The notes under the pieces: generated by a model
Seen by the model: the letters and a program-made list of their open reading frames with translations, nothing else
Databases searched by the model: none
Told to the model about the DNA's origin: nothing
Translations under genes and position numbers: made by a program
Shown: positions 41,749 through 54,800 of the stretch, piece by piece
How the letters are laid out: every line of letters starts with the position of its first letter
Numbering within the stretch: the first letter of the stretch is position 1
Source of the DNA: Myxocyprinus asiaticus
Taxonomy: Eukaryota; Chordata; Actinopteri; Cypriniformes; Catostomidae
DNA length: 64,000 bases
Assembly: GCF_019703515.2 (NCBI RefSeq)
Contig: NC_059356.1
Span: 20,961,197 to 21,025,196, forward strand
Reading direction: 5' to 3'

Positions 41749-42773
41749 TAGACTAAAACTGAACTATTTTTGTTTAATTCCTGGTAAAGGCTATGTGTAT
41801 AGTATATACCCGTTTATCAAAATGACTGGAATTGAATGACACAAGGAATTTAAATAATAAATGAAAGGTATCTTTTGTCCATGGAAACTCGCTCATCCTA
41901 AGTTCATTTAGTCAGAACTGATGTTTCTGTAAGCTTGCTTTTGCACCTACAGTTCAGGTAAATTTACCTCATATAGAATTCAAAGAGCTGTTTTACAATT
42001 AAACTTATGATTGGCTCAAAAACACTTCTCTATATCAACCATGTTTTTTATTTTATTTTTTGTTTTTTATTTTTGCATAATTTTTTTGCGATGTTGTGTT
42101 TATGACTTTCTATTTTTCTAGCTTTGCTGCTATGGTGTACATAGTGCTTTAGAAAGTTAGATTTTGAAATTATAGTTTATATCCATGTTTTTCCTCCTGG
42201 CCCTATTACTATATTTTGGCGCTTTAGAGATATTTGAGACATAAAAGCAAATACAGACCAAAAGTAGAGAAGTCTCTCCATCTCCATTACTGAAATAAAT
42301 GTTTTTAAATACAATGAATGGGGACTTAAGACAACACTAATTAATTCCAAGGTTATTTGCCTGACATGAAAATAGATGGCTGTCCAGTAATCTCTATAAA
42401 ATGCTTTTGTTTTTAATTCTCATCTAGTAGTAACTGACAAACGTCTGTTACTGGTCCTTCTCGACCAACGCTGAGAAAAACAACAGGTACCACGTGTGCT
42501 GCCTCACCGGTGGGCTGAACAATAATTTACACATGCTTGTGATAAATGTTTATAGCAATTCCCGTTTCATTCAATCTTCAGTCATTCTACATAGATATGA
42601 ATATTCTAACTCATACTGTACGTCCCGCCCGCGTGTTGCACTATTTCGTCGTCGACGGACTCCTATCATGAGGCGGAACCATTAATGTCATGTGATTTGC
42701 AGTCAGGACAAGGAATAGCTGACGGAGCAGATGTTTTGATTATGTTTTTACAGTTTAGTACATCGTTCTCAAA
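41749..42773. promoter_or_regulatory. ap5z1: ap5z1 upstream region and probable promoter
   Basis: AT-rich until about 42600, then a short CpG-rich patch (cgtcccgcccgcg and cgtcgtcgacgg, 42620-42660) 110-150 bp upstream of the start codon. This is the likely promoter. No TATA box recognised. The rest of the interval holds no recognised feature. Confidence 0.4.
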
Positions 42774-42814
42774 ATGTATTCTGCCGCGACGGAGAGTTTA
42801 ATAAAGCAGGCAAG
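42774..42814 (+). CDS. ap5z1: ap5z1 coding exon 1 with start codon
   Basis: Only 41 nt. ATG in context aaaATGt gives [14 protein letters not shown], continuing into exon 2 as [12 protein letters not shown], which matches the human N-terminus. Donor AAG|gtaaaa. Confidence 0.88.
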
Positions 42815-45800
42815 GTAAAACTATATATTTACGTTGAAGTTAATAGATGCTATCTTAGGTGACTACTGCACTTTTATAGTCACTTCATGGCTTGTCATTT
42901 TTGTGGGGTAGGTAAGTTAAAAATAATTTAATGAGATCTATACCTTCCAGAGAAATAAAGGAAGAAGAGCTGCAGAAGTTTTGTGGGCGCATCTTTAAGC
43001 AGCTGCACACTAAAGAACTGGGTGGAGAGATAGTGGACTCCCTCCAGAGACTACATCTGATAGTTTCTGCCACTAAATATGCCAGAGAGTAAGTCATATT
43101 TATATGAAAAATACATCTGAACCGCACATAAGGTACATTTAAATGAAAATTTCCCCTCATGTCGTTTCAAACCCATATCGCTTTCTTGAACATAAGAGAA
43201 GTTATTTGCAGCAGACTGTTCAAACTGCTCTTTTCCATACAATAAAAGTGAATGGTGACCACTCGGACATTCGGTTAAACTTATCCTTTGGTATTATTAC
43301 ACGGAATGCATATGGGTTTGGTATATGAGGATGCCAGAATGTTCATTTTCAGTGAACAATCCCTTTAAATTAAGCATAGTTACATTTTAAATTAAAGGGA
43401 TAGTTCACCCAAAAATGAAAATTATCTCATCATTTACTCACCCTCATGCCATCCCAGATGTGAATGAATTCCTTTCTTCTGCAGAACACAAATGAAGATT
43501 TTTAGAAGACTATTTCAACACTGTAGGTCCATTCAGTACAAGTGAATAGTGGCCAGAACTTTGAAGCTCCAAAAAAGCACATAAAGGCAGCATAAAAGTA
43601 ATCCATACGAAACCTGTGGCCAAATCCATGTGTTCTGAATCGATAAGATAGGTGTGGATGAGAAACAGATCAACATTTAAGTCTTTCATTACTATAAATC
43701 TTCACTTTTACTTCCACATTCTTCTTCTTCAGTGTTTTGGCGATTCGCATTCTTCGTCATATTGCCATCTAATGGGCAGGGAGGAGAATTTATGGTTAAA
43801 AAGGACTAATCTGTTTCTCACCCACACCAATCATCTTGCTTCTAAAAACATAGATTTAACCTCTGGAGCCATATGGATTACATTTATGCTGCCTTTATGT
43901 CCTTTTTTGACCTTCTGAGTTCTGATCACCATTCACTTGCATTGTGAGGACCTACAGAGATTAAATATTCTTCTAAAAATCTTCATTTGTGTTCAGCAGA
44001 AGAAAGTCATACACATCTGGGATGGCATGAGGGTGAGTAAATGATGAGAGAATTTTCATTTTTGGGTGAACTATCCCTTTAACATCTCCATCAGGATTCC
44101 ATCAGATCTGGTGATGAAGCTGCTGATGGTTCTTTGCTCTTCGTCATGCCCAGAGCAGCTTCAGATTCTGTCCTCCTCCATACTGCAGGAGAGCCTCCCC
44201 CTTAGCATACACAGCCTCAGCTCGGATCTCAGCCAAGACAGCAGAGCCATCAGCCATCTGGCAAGCGTTGTGCTCTCTCAGGTGAGTCAACAGACTTTTC
44301 ACCATGCTGTTTTATGTTATAGGTTGCTCTTAAGTAATGATCTTATTTTATGCAGGCTGGAAATAAAGAAGATGTGATGCCCCTGTGCCACCATTTGTTG
44401 AAAATTCTTGAGTCTCGGCTGTCCGAGGGGCAGATGTCCAAACATGCGCTTCCCATCCTCTCCAAAATGATTAGTGTCTATCCAGAGATTCTCACAGAGG
44501 GTAAGCTTCAGTGTGCACTTAGTTATTTTTATTATCCTTAAAAAATTTACACATAAATAAATTAATAGTACTTTTGAAAATATGTTTTAAGTGGTGTACA
44601 CACACGAGTCATATCAGAAGCTTGATAAAAGCTGTAGGTCACCTCATAGGGCCCATGTTGTGATCACATGACCAGTCGAATACTACTTATCTTGGTAACC
44701 CCCATGTTATTGAACAGTTTTGCTCACAAAACAAATGAATCATGGCTGACTGTGAATTGTGCATTTGTGCAATAGCATTGGTAACTAAAACTTTTGCATG
44801 ATGCAGCAAGAAGACTGCAGTGTGCCAAGAAGAGTGCACGTTTTGTTGATTACATTGCAGTAATACAGTCAGACTCAGTGGCATGGCTCATATGCCTGTT
44901 AATTTTATAGACACTGGGGAAAAACATGATTTTAACGTAATGTAGAGAAGACAGAGATGATTACATAAATTTGTTGTCACTATATCTAGATCAGGTGAAT
45001 CTGGTCAGCCGTAAACTAGTGGATTGGTTGCGATACGCAAGTATGCAGCAGGGAGCCTCCATGTCTTCTGGGGGATTTTTCAGTGGACAGAGAACACGTC
45101 AGGTAGAGAATTATGTTACTTTTAATTGATCGTCAACCAATAAGCTCAAATGAAGTATATCATGATACTAATGAACTGATGGACTGTCAACATGTTGTCT
45201 CTTCATCAGCCAGCACCTCTGACAGAAGTCGATGGGGTGGTAACAGGGGATTTCTTCACTGTACTGTGTGTGGGTCAGAGCTACACTGAGGATCAGTGGA
45301 TGAATATGTACACTTTCTCCATGATCAAGAGCTGGCTGCTCACTTATGACAGGGACGGGACCACAAATGCAGAATCAGGTAGTTTGAACAGAATTGATGC
45401 AGGCAGATACCTTTAGTCCCAAATCAAGCAGAACTTCTAATTTTGTTTCCTAGTTGAGGTTAATTTGTTTTAGAAGCTATCCTGTATCAGAGATATGCTT
45501 TGTTTCATGTAGTTAAGACAAGTAACTCAAGATTGGATTTCCATTTTTGCTAGCTCCACTAAAAAGAACACAGGTCATTCTATCTCAGCACCAAGGTAAG
45601 ATGCAAGTCAGAAGTCTGATAAGATCAATCTGAAGCCAGTGTGCCTTTTCTTCTCACAATCAGAAACTCACTTTACAGAATGATTTAACTTTTCTAACAT
45701 TCCTCCAATCAGAATAACCAAGCTCTCCTAATCCATGGCCGGATTGACTGCTGTGTATATCAAATCGTTTTTTTTAATCTATGGTTATGTTCAGAATTAA

Positions 45801-48800
45801 ATAATAGTGTTCCACTTACTGCACACTGTGGAGAATATACTGTAAAGAAGGTTAAGTCAAAAGTTTGGACTACTTCTCATTCTTTATTATTATTAGCCAG
45901 AGGGGAACTGGCCCCCACAGTGAGCCTGGTTTCTCCCAAGGTTATTTTTCGCCATTAAGCAACATCTTATTGAGTTTTGTGTTCCTTGCCACAGATGCCT
46001 TTGGCTTGCTCACTGGGGTTCTAAATACAATTGTTATTTACTTACTTAGTTAATTATTTTTATACACAATTTAAAATCATATTTTAATCAAACTACACAA
46101 TGAGGACTCTAAGACTTTATAGATATTAGTTTTATTTTCTGTTTAAGCATGATTTTCTGTAAAGCTGCTTTGAAACGATGTGTGTTGTGAAAAGCGCTAT
46201 ACAAATAAAAACGACTTGTCTTGACTTATTATGTCTATTTTTAATATTTAAAAAAATTGTCACCAAAACAATGAAATAACACATGGAAGTATGGGAGTTA
46301 TGTAGTGATCTTGGCAGTCTCTCAACCAACTTTATGAGGTGCCACCTGAAATGTATTTTAATTAAACAGTACTGAAGGAGTTTCCATATATAAACCGATC
46401 AGCCACAACATTTAAACCACCTGCATGGGGGCCTGGGTAGCTTAGCATGTAAAGACGCTGACTACCACACCTGGAGTCGCAAGTTCAAATCCAGGGCATG
46501 TTGAGTGACTTCAGTCAGGCTTCCTAAGCAACCAATTGGCCTGGTTGCTTGGGTGGGTAGTCATGTTGAGTTAACCTCGTGGACGATATAATGTGTTTCT
46601 CGCTCTCGGTGGGGCGCGTGGTGAGTTGTGCGTGGCCGTGGAGAATAGCGTGAGGCCTCCACACGTGCTACCGTCAAATACGGTAACGTGCTCAAGAAGC
46701 CACGTGATAAGATGCGTGGATTGACGGTCTCAGATGCGGAGCCAACTGAGATTCATACTCCACCACCCGGATTGAGGCATGTCACTACGCCACCATGAGG
46801 ACTTAGAGTGCATTGGGAACTGGGCATTCCAAATTGGGGAGAAAATGAAAAAAAAAAAAAAAAGAAAAACACCGGCCTAATATTGTGTAGGTCCTCCTCG
46901 TGCTGCCAAAACAGCACCACGGTCCATATCACAGATCACATTTTTTCTCCATTCTGATTGTTGATGTGAACATTAATTGAAGCTCCTGACCTGTACCTGC
47001 ATGATTTTATGCACTGCACTGCTGCCACACGATTGGCTGATTAGACAATTGCATGGATGATTGTTGGGTTCCCTTGGGCTGGTTTGAGTATTTCTGAAAC
47101 TGCTATTCTCCTGATATTTTCACACACAACAGTCTCTAGAATTTACTCCAAATGGTGCCAAAACAAAAAATATCTAGTGAGGGGCAGTTCTGCGGGTTGA
47201 CGCTGTTTTGGCGGCACGAGGGTGACCTACACAATATTAGGCAGGTGGTTTTAATGTTGTGGCTGATCGGTGTATGATGATTTCCATATATGGCTGCATT
47301 TATGGTCCAACATATGTATTAAAAAAAGTGATACATTTTTAGTTTTGTCAAGAAGTTAAACATTTATATTTTATAGTGGTGGTGGCATAGTGGACTAAAG
47401 CACTGAACTGGTAAGCAAAAGGTTGTTGGTTCAATCCCCACAGCCACCACCATTGTGTCCTTGAGCAAGGCACTTAACTCCAGGTTGCTCCAAGGGGATT
47501 GTCCCTGTAATAAGGGCACTGTAAGTCGCTTTGGATAAAAGCATCTGCCAAAATGCATAAATGCATAAATAAATGTAAATGTCTTCAAAACTAATTTCAA
47601 GCATTTTAACATTAGCCTTTAGATTAAAATGTTTTTAAGATCATGAGAAACAATTCATTCAAGTGTGTCCAAACTTTTGACTGGTAGTCTACTACAAAAA
47701 TAGTATGATAGTATGCCATTACAAACATACCCTCTCTTCTGGGTGTCTTTTAATATCCTTTCTGTTATTTACAGTTAGTTGGTGATCAAAAAGTAAAAAA
47801 ATAAACATTAATTTGAATCATTCATTGCATGGATGAGGGAAAAACCACTGTGCACTGTTAATGTACGAATCGCTCATTCAACCATAAACATTTGCTCTCA
47901 GAATTGCTGGTTCTCGTAAAGAGACAGTACCATTTTAGTGCTTGTTATACATATAAATGTAAATCGTACAAGTGCATATAAACAAACATGCAACAAAAGC
48001 CTCTTTTCCGTAACAGATCCATCTGTTGGCGACAACGTGAGAGGTAAACATTGGAGCGAGTGCACTATGGAGGATGATTGCATGTTCCAGTTTTACGACT
48101 GCTTTATTCTCTGGTTTTTCTCTGCTAATACACAGAAAAGACACAACCCATGATGCACAAAGGAAAGCAAAGAGAAAAAGGCAAGAGGTTTTCCATCATG
48201 ATGGCTTGTGTATGCCACTGGACACGAACATGCAGAAAGATAAATGTTCCCAGACTAGCTAAAAAGGATATTTATTGACAGAATATTATAAAAATAGTAT
48301 TTGAGAATATGAGTTTTATGAGCAAGTAATCTACTTCCCTGATGAAAAAAGCATGTAGAAAAATAAATGTTGGCTACATTCCTAGTTAAACCATTATAAT
48401 AAAATCATGAAGATACACTAAACAAGTCGCCACATACTAAAGCCATGCCACCAGCAAAGTTGAGTAAGGTTTGCTAACCGTGCCGAGAATTCCGTGCCGA
48501 GAACGGTTTATAATCGTGCAGTCCCGAACTGTCCTCAAGTGGAAATGCTACTGTAACTGTTCCATACCGTGCTCGGAACCATTCGGCCCGATGGTGGAAA
48601 AGCGGCTATTATGTAGTAATGTAGTAAGTGTAATAAATATGTAAATACATAAATATTTAACGGCATAATCATACATTATGAAATTGTTTTCTGAAGTTAA
48701 AATATGTAAATATTAAAGAATTTATCAAATAGGCTCATGCCACATCTATGCAAGGGTTTGGTAAAAAATGCCTTTTTTGCATAGTAGATTTGATGAAGTA

Positions 48801-51800
48801 GCACTTATTATTTTTTATAATATAATAATTACATAATTGTCATATGTGTAATTCTATTTTCATAATTACGTTCCAACTTGTTTCCAATATATTGTTTAAA
48901 GTGTGTATATAATTTGAAACAAGTGACAACAGCTTGTATCATGATTAAAAATCATGACATCATATAAATTGATAGAAGTGATTCAAGTTTGTCCAGACTT
49001 TTGACTGGTAGTGTACTTCAAAAACAGTATGATAATATGCCATTCCGAACATACCCTCTTTTATGGGTGTCCAGTCAACCCTGAATGCCAAACCCTGAAG
49101 TTTAGACCCCACTGGATAATGTGCTTGCTCTGGCAATGCTTTGGGTGTTGGACTGTATTGTGCTGTAATTTGCTGTGCTGTTGATGCAGATGATCGCTCA
49201 GAGTTGGACAGTTCAGTGATGTCCATGGTGTCGGCCACATCCTCCTCCAGCAGACTGCTTCCTCCCAAAGAGAGACTTAGAGAGAAGGCTTTCGAGTACT
49301 GCCAGCGGCTCATCGAGCAGAGCGACCGCAGTGAGTACATCACACAATTGTATTAGCTTTTGCCGAATGATTATTTGCAAAATTATGCTATGCTGCTAAA
49401 TATTTTGAATCATTTTTATTTCCATATCATAACTTTTCAATACAGAGGCCCTGAAGAGGACGGATACAGAGCTACAGAAAGCAGTGAGCACCATATTATG
49501 TTTTTTTACGAGCAATATTTTTCACAATCAATGTAAAATTCTCTTTGCAACCTATTTTACTTTTGTAATCGGATGCATCTCCGGGTGAATCAGGATATTC
49601 AACCAAAATAAATAAAAGAGTAGAGCAGGGCTTTATTCATCAGGAATTGATTGCATTGTAAAAAGTGGGTGTTACATACCAGAATGGGGCCAGTTAATTG
49701 GAAGGCAGGGGTTGAAAAGAGGGATTCATGGCATCAGCTGAAAAAGAAAGTAGTTTCAAAGGCTGAGCTTATTAAATGTATTAAAAGTTGTTTAAAAAAA
49801 ATATAAGATCATGAAGATTACGTAGCGAACTTGCATTAAAAAATAAATGGGGTAAATTTTTTTTCATGTTTACGAATTTGTATGGTAGAAACACTATTTC
49901 CAATTAACATCATCTTCATATTTGTTCATGAAATATGGGTTTGGTTGTCTCCATGATAAAAACATACAGTACAGCAAGTTCATTAGAGCACATTATCGTT
50001 TATCTTTTGTACAGTGCATTGTTGAGTCAGTGTCAATAATGGACATCATCTGTGGTGAAGACCCCTCCTATGTGTACCGTGCATTCCCATGTATCAAAGC
50101 CCTGTACGGAAGACTGAATGGAGACCTAGCCCATGCTCAAGCACTGCTGCCTATCGCTCAGTTCTACCTCAACCACAGTGAGTTATCTCCCCATCAAAAA
50201 CTCTGCCACATACAGCAGGCCTTAGTTTGATTAGTAAGTGTCTGCGCATTCTATTATCAGGTGAGACGGCCGCGGTGGACTCGGAGGCCGTGTTCCGCAA
50301 GCTCTTCAGCCACTGTCCTGCTGAGCAGTTCAACGAGCCCATGCTCGCCTTTGAGTTCATTCAGTTCTGTCTTCTCAATGCAAGCGTGCTGCAGGACAGA
50401 GTCGCCAACTACAGGCAGAGCTTCCCCAACCTCCTAAAGGTAATCTCTCATTCTCTGTTAAAGGATAGTTTAACCAAAATTGTTCCATGTCTTCTGCGGA
50501 ACACAAAAGAAGGAATTTGGATGTCCTTTTTGCTGATTTCTATACAATGGTAGTTGATAGTGTCTTAAAAGTAGTCCATGTGACACGTGCATCATATTCC
50601 AAGTCTTCAGAAGGCATACGATAGGTTTTGGTGAAAAACAAGCGGAAATGTACGTTTTTTAGGGCTGTTGAAATGAACTCATTAACTTAATTAATGTTTA
50701 ACACATTCATTTTTTTTAGTCACGATTAATGCATTTACCCATTTTTACATTAGATTCTGACATTTCATTCAGCTCCATGTGAGTTCTAAACACTGGTTGG
50801 AATAGGGCGGAACCTTTGTGATGTGATCGGGGTCATTACACTGACGCATGCACCACAAACTCACAACAGTGATTCTGTGTCAATAATCAAGTGATGGAGA
50901 CAGTTTACTCCTTAACTGTCATTTATTGTACAAAACAAATCTATTTAGATGACTTGTGAAAAGCTGCATTCACATGGGCCACTGAGGGGAAGCATCAGCA
51001 TTTCCCCAGTGTTACGTTCCAGACAATTCGAATGAACAAGGGCTTAGGTTTGGTTTGAAAGTCGGTAGGGACATATTGCAAGCTTGTTTAAATCAGTTAG
51101 TTTAAATTATTGTACCTAAGATACAAATGGAAATCCATCCGTGTAATTTCCAGAGAATGATTAAAAAAGCCCTTAGACAATAATTACAAACAACTGTGAT
51201 TGGTGCATCCTGAACAGTGCTGAGAAAAGTGACAGGTGCCACATGAAAATGCCTTACTGTATATGCGCCACTTCAGAAGACGTTGGGCAATAACTTATAC
51301 ATGATACTGAGAATTTTTAATAGTCATTTAAATTCAAATAAATACATATTATAAAGTTAAAGTATTTTATATGGGTTAAAATTGCCCAACTGTTGGTCGG
51401 GACACTTTAGATTTTCTGAAAGTTGGTTGGGACATATCCCTATCATCCTTACGTAAATCTACGCCTATGCGGATGAAGGATCATTACATGGCCAGTGCCA
51501 GTGCTAAAAACAAATCAGTATGTTTTCTGCCAGCACTATTCATGTGGAGTTCAAAGCGGTGAATCATGTAAGTTGAGCTTCATGATTGCTGTAGCAAAGT
51601 GGATTGCCACTACTAATATTGGGGAGGATGAGGTTTTAAGAGCTCATTTTGACAGAAAAAGAAGTAAATAGAGCCACATTTAAGCACTTTCGAAATCTGC
51701 GATTAACTATGAAAAATCATGTGATTAACCACAATTAAATATTTTGATTGACTGACAGCACTACTTATTTTGCAAATCTTGACTTCTCAATATATAGAAT

Positions 51801-54800
51801 AGAAAGAGCAATATATTTAACTGTAGGCACTGCACTTTACCCCTAGTTCTTAGCTTGGAACTGCCCAGGATTGATCACTGAGTTTGTTGAGCTGCTCCCA
51901 TCACTGGTAGCTCCTGGTACAGCTATTGAGTTACTGCACACACTCCTGGATCTGCCCTGCTTAGCAGCAGCCTTGGACCTCCAGCACAGGTACATCAGTT
52001 AACCTAGTACAGATTAGCATTTTAATTGATGTTTTCTGTTTTCATGAAATCTACTTGAGTAATATGTGTCATTGAACCTGTCACTGTGATTTACATTTTT
52101 GATACTGTGACTGCATTTTGTAAACTGTCTTTCATCTTTTTTGGTAATATGGTTAGGCTAGTAACTGTAAACTTGAAATAGAATAAAAAGTGAAACGGTT
52201 GACTGTGGTGCGAATCAGAGTGTGATGTGATGCCATTTCAGGTCAGCATGCTATCAGGCTTTGGACCGCACCACGTGGGACCAGCAGGGGGTGAAGCTGG
52301 CTGCTTGCCTTGATGCTTTCCGCCAGCCGTCCTATAGGGGGCTCTTTCTCTACATCCTCAGACCCGAGGCTGGGACGGGTGACACAATAGACAGGTGAAA
52401 CTTTTAAAAATATATTTAAAATGTCTCACAACAAAGCATAAAGGTATGTAATGTCAAACTGATTTAACTGAATTTGCTCTTGTAAATGATTACATATGAA
52501 TATTGTGATAATTAGGAATAAACACTAAATATTCCCAATATTCCCATATTGTGATTGCCTCACAGGTTAAAAATGCTTCATGAGATTCTGGCTGACATGG
52601 CAGAGAGTCCTCGTGTTGTTCGGTGTGCTCAGGTCGTCCCTGTGCTTCTGCACGTCTACTTTAACACAGTTGCTAAGGTAAAGTTCACGCATGGCCTCTA
52701 CAGTAACTAAATAAGAGGTCTAACCCTTTAAAAGACCATATACTGTAAGTGCAAAAGAATGAAAGTTTGCTCCATTTTTTTTAATGGAATAAATGGAAAA
52801 TGGCTCAAAGTAATTTATTTGTGTGCTATTTTATAGATAGCTGATGAGAAACTGATGAACCAGCTGCTGCTGGTGCTGCTGGAGAGAAGCAGTCTGCTCT
52901 ACAACATCAAGACATTTAATGCTGAGGTCCAAAAGTAAGGCATCTCTTCTTTAGTGTATCTTGACTTCAGCTCTGTTCCAGAACCTAATGAGCTGCCTCT
53001 TTGTCTATTGTCTATATGGGCAGCATCCTAATTAATATATCATAATACATCATAACTATAAAAAAAGGTTGTTTAGGTGGACAGTCACCTTGACATTACA
53101 CATAACATAAATTTATTTTTGTGGTACAGAGTGTTTAGCACTCACCTGCAGGCACTGTGCAAACTCCATCCTTCACTGATTGTGGATCAGTCAAGAGAGC
53201 TACTGGACTTTGCAGGCTCCCCTGCCAACATTTACAGTAAAGAGGACATCTACACACATGTGGTAAGGACAAGAAGTGCTCCATGATCATAGTTAGTCAT
53301 GATATACTTTTTTTATTAAAGTGACGGTATTTGATGCGTGTACTCAGGTGTGGGTGATCGGGGAGTACCTGTCGGTATCGTATGACTCTCGCTGCACTGT
53401 GGAGCTGATCACTTCTTTCTTCGAGAGTTTGGAGCCTGTGCTGTTTGAGATCACACAGGTGCGACAGTCTACCAGCCCACCGAGTTTCTCTCCTCGCCTT
53501 ATCACTGTGCTCATGACTACCCTGGCTAAACTGGCCACACGCAGTCAGGACCTCATCCCCAGGTACAGCAACCTGCTTTGCAATCCAACTTTACAATATC
53601 TACTTTGATCTTCTACTCATGTAATTCTCATCTTTACTTTCTCTAGGTATACTGTGACTATGGAAATAATAGTGTTTATCAGCATCAATCAAATTAGACC
53701 AATATTGGAAACATTCAGTACTGTGCAAAAGTTTTAGGCACTTGTGAAAAATGTTGCATAGTGAGGATGTCTTCAAAAATAATGTCTTAAATATTTTTCA
53801 CTTATTAATTAAAATCATACAGTCCAGTAAACATAAAAAGAGATAAATCAATATTTGGTGTGACAACCTTTGCCTTCAAAACAGCACCGATTCTCCTAGG
53901 TACACCTGGACACAGTTTTTCTTGGTTGTTGGCAGATAGGATGTTCCAAGCTTCTTGGAGAATTCACCACAGGCTGTCTCAATTGCTTCTGTCTCTTCAT
54001 GTAATCCCTGACTGACTCGATGATGTTGAGATCCGGGCTCTGTGCGGGCCATACCACCTGTTGCAGGGCTCTCTTCTTTTCTATTGAACTCGGCTCTATT
54101 CTATTTGTAGTAATTATAAGAGTTTAAAATGTATATTCCCTATTAACACACTAAATCTGAAAATATAAATTACCATCTTAAGACAAATGTTTTTGTGAAA
54201 CATCTTATCTGCCTACGATTTTTGCACAGTACTGTACTGTATATTAACAGGGCTTATTTTTCCTAATTCAAACAGTATATTTATTTTCCACGCCAGGTTC
54301 AAAAGTACAAAAGTTATCAATCTTTTCTACTGTACATCAAAATGTTTCTAATACCTGATTTTACTTGTAATACTGTGTGTACAATTCTAGATTGAAACTT
54401 TAGTGTTAAAGCTTTTTTTATTTAAATAAACAGACAAAACAGTATGTAAAGGATAATGTACAGTCAGCCAGTTGTTATTGCAAAAAAAGCCTGACAGGGT
54501 GATCAGGACCTCGACGCAAAGTGGTCTTGTATCACCATGAAAGGGTATATTTTGCAATAACAACTGGCTGGCTGTACATTTTCCTGCTTATTACATGGCT
54601 ACTAACCAAATAAATACATAAACAGACATAGAATGTTGATTTGCGCTGAAATTGTGTAATTATGTAAGAAATTTAACAGCTAAAATCCACTTCCAGTTTG
54701 CGTTCTGTTGGTTTATTTTGTGAAAATAACTGTCTGACTTCTCATTATCCAGCCTATTACAAGACTACTGGCCAAATAAATGCACATTAAACATTGATTT

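Larger units (their letters stand above)
45850..47693. mobile_element. Tc1-type non-autonomous element in ap5z1 intron 6, with nested insertions
   Basis: The left end 'aagtcaaaagtttggactacttctcatt' and right end 'aagtgtgtccaaacttttgactggtag' are inverted repeats of the kind at Tc1 termini. Between them lie a probable LINE 3' tail (45895-46235), a second Tc1-type element carrying a SINE (46393-47272) and a V-SINE (47374-47580). No transposase frame remains. Confidence 0.55.

Noticed and set aside
45560..45600. Possible extra ap5z1 exon between exons 6 and 7
   Set aside because: The junction 45378 to 49190 already restores frame and matches the human sequence across SDDRSE-like residues.
46431..46495. 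Possible tRNA gene on the plus strand
   Set aside because: Same SINE family; degenerate B box and no acceptor stem.
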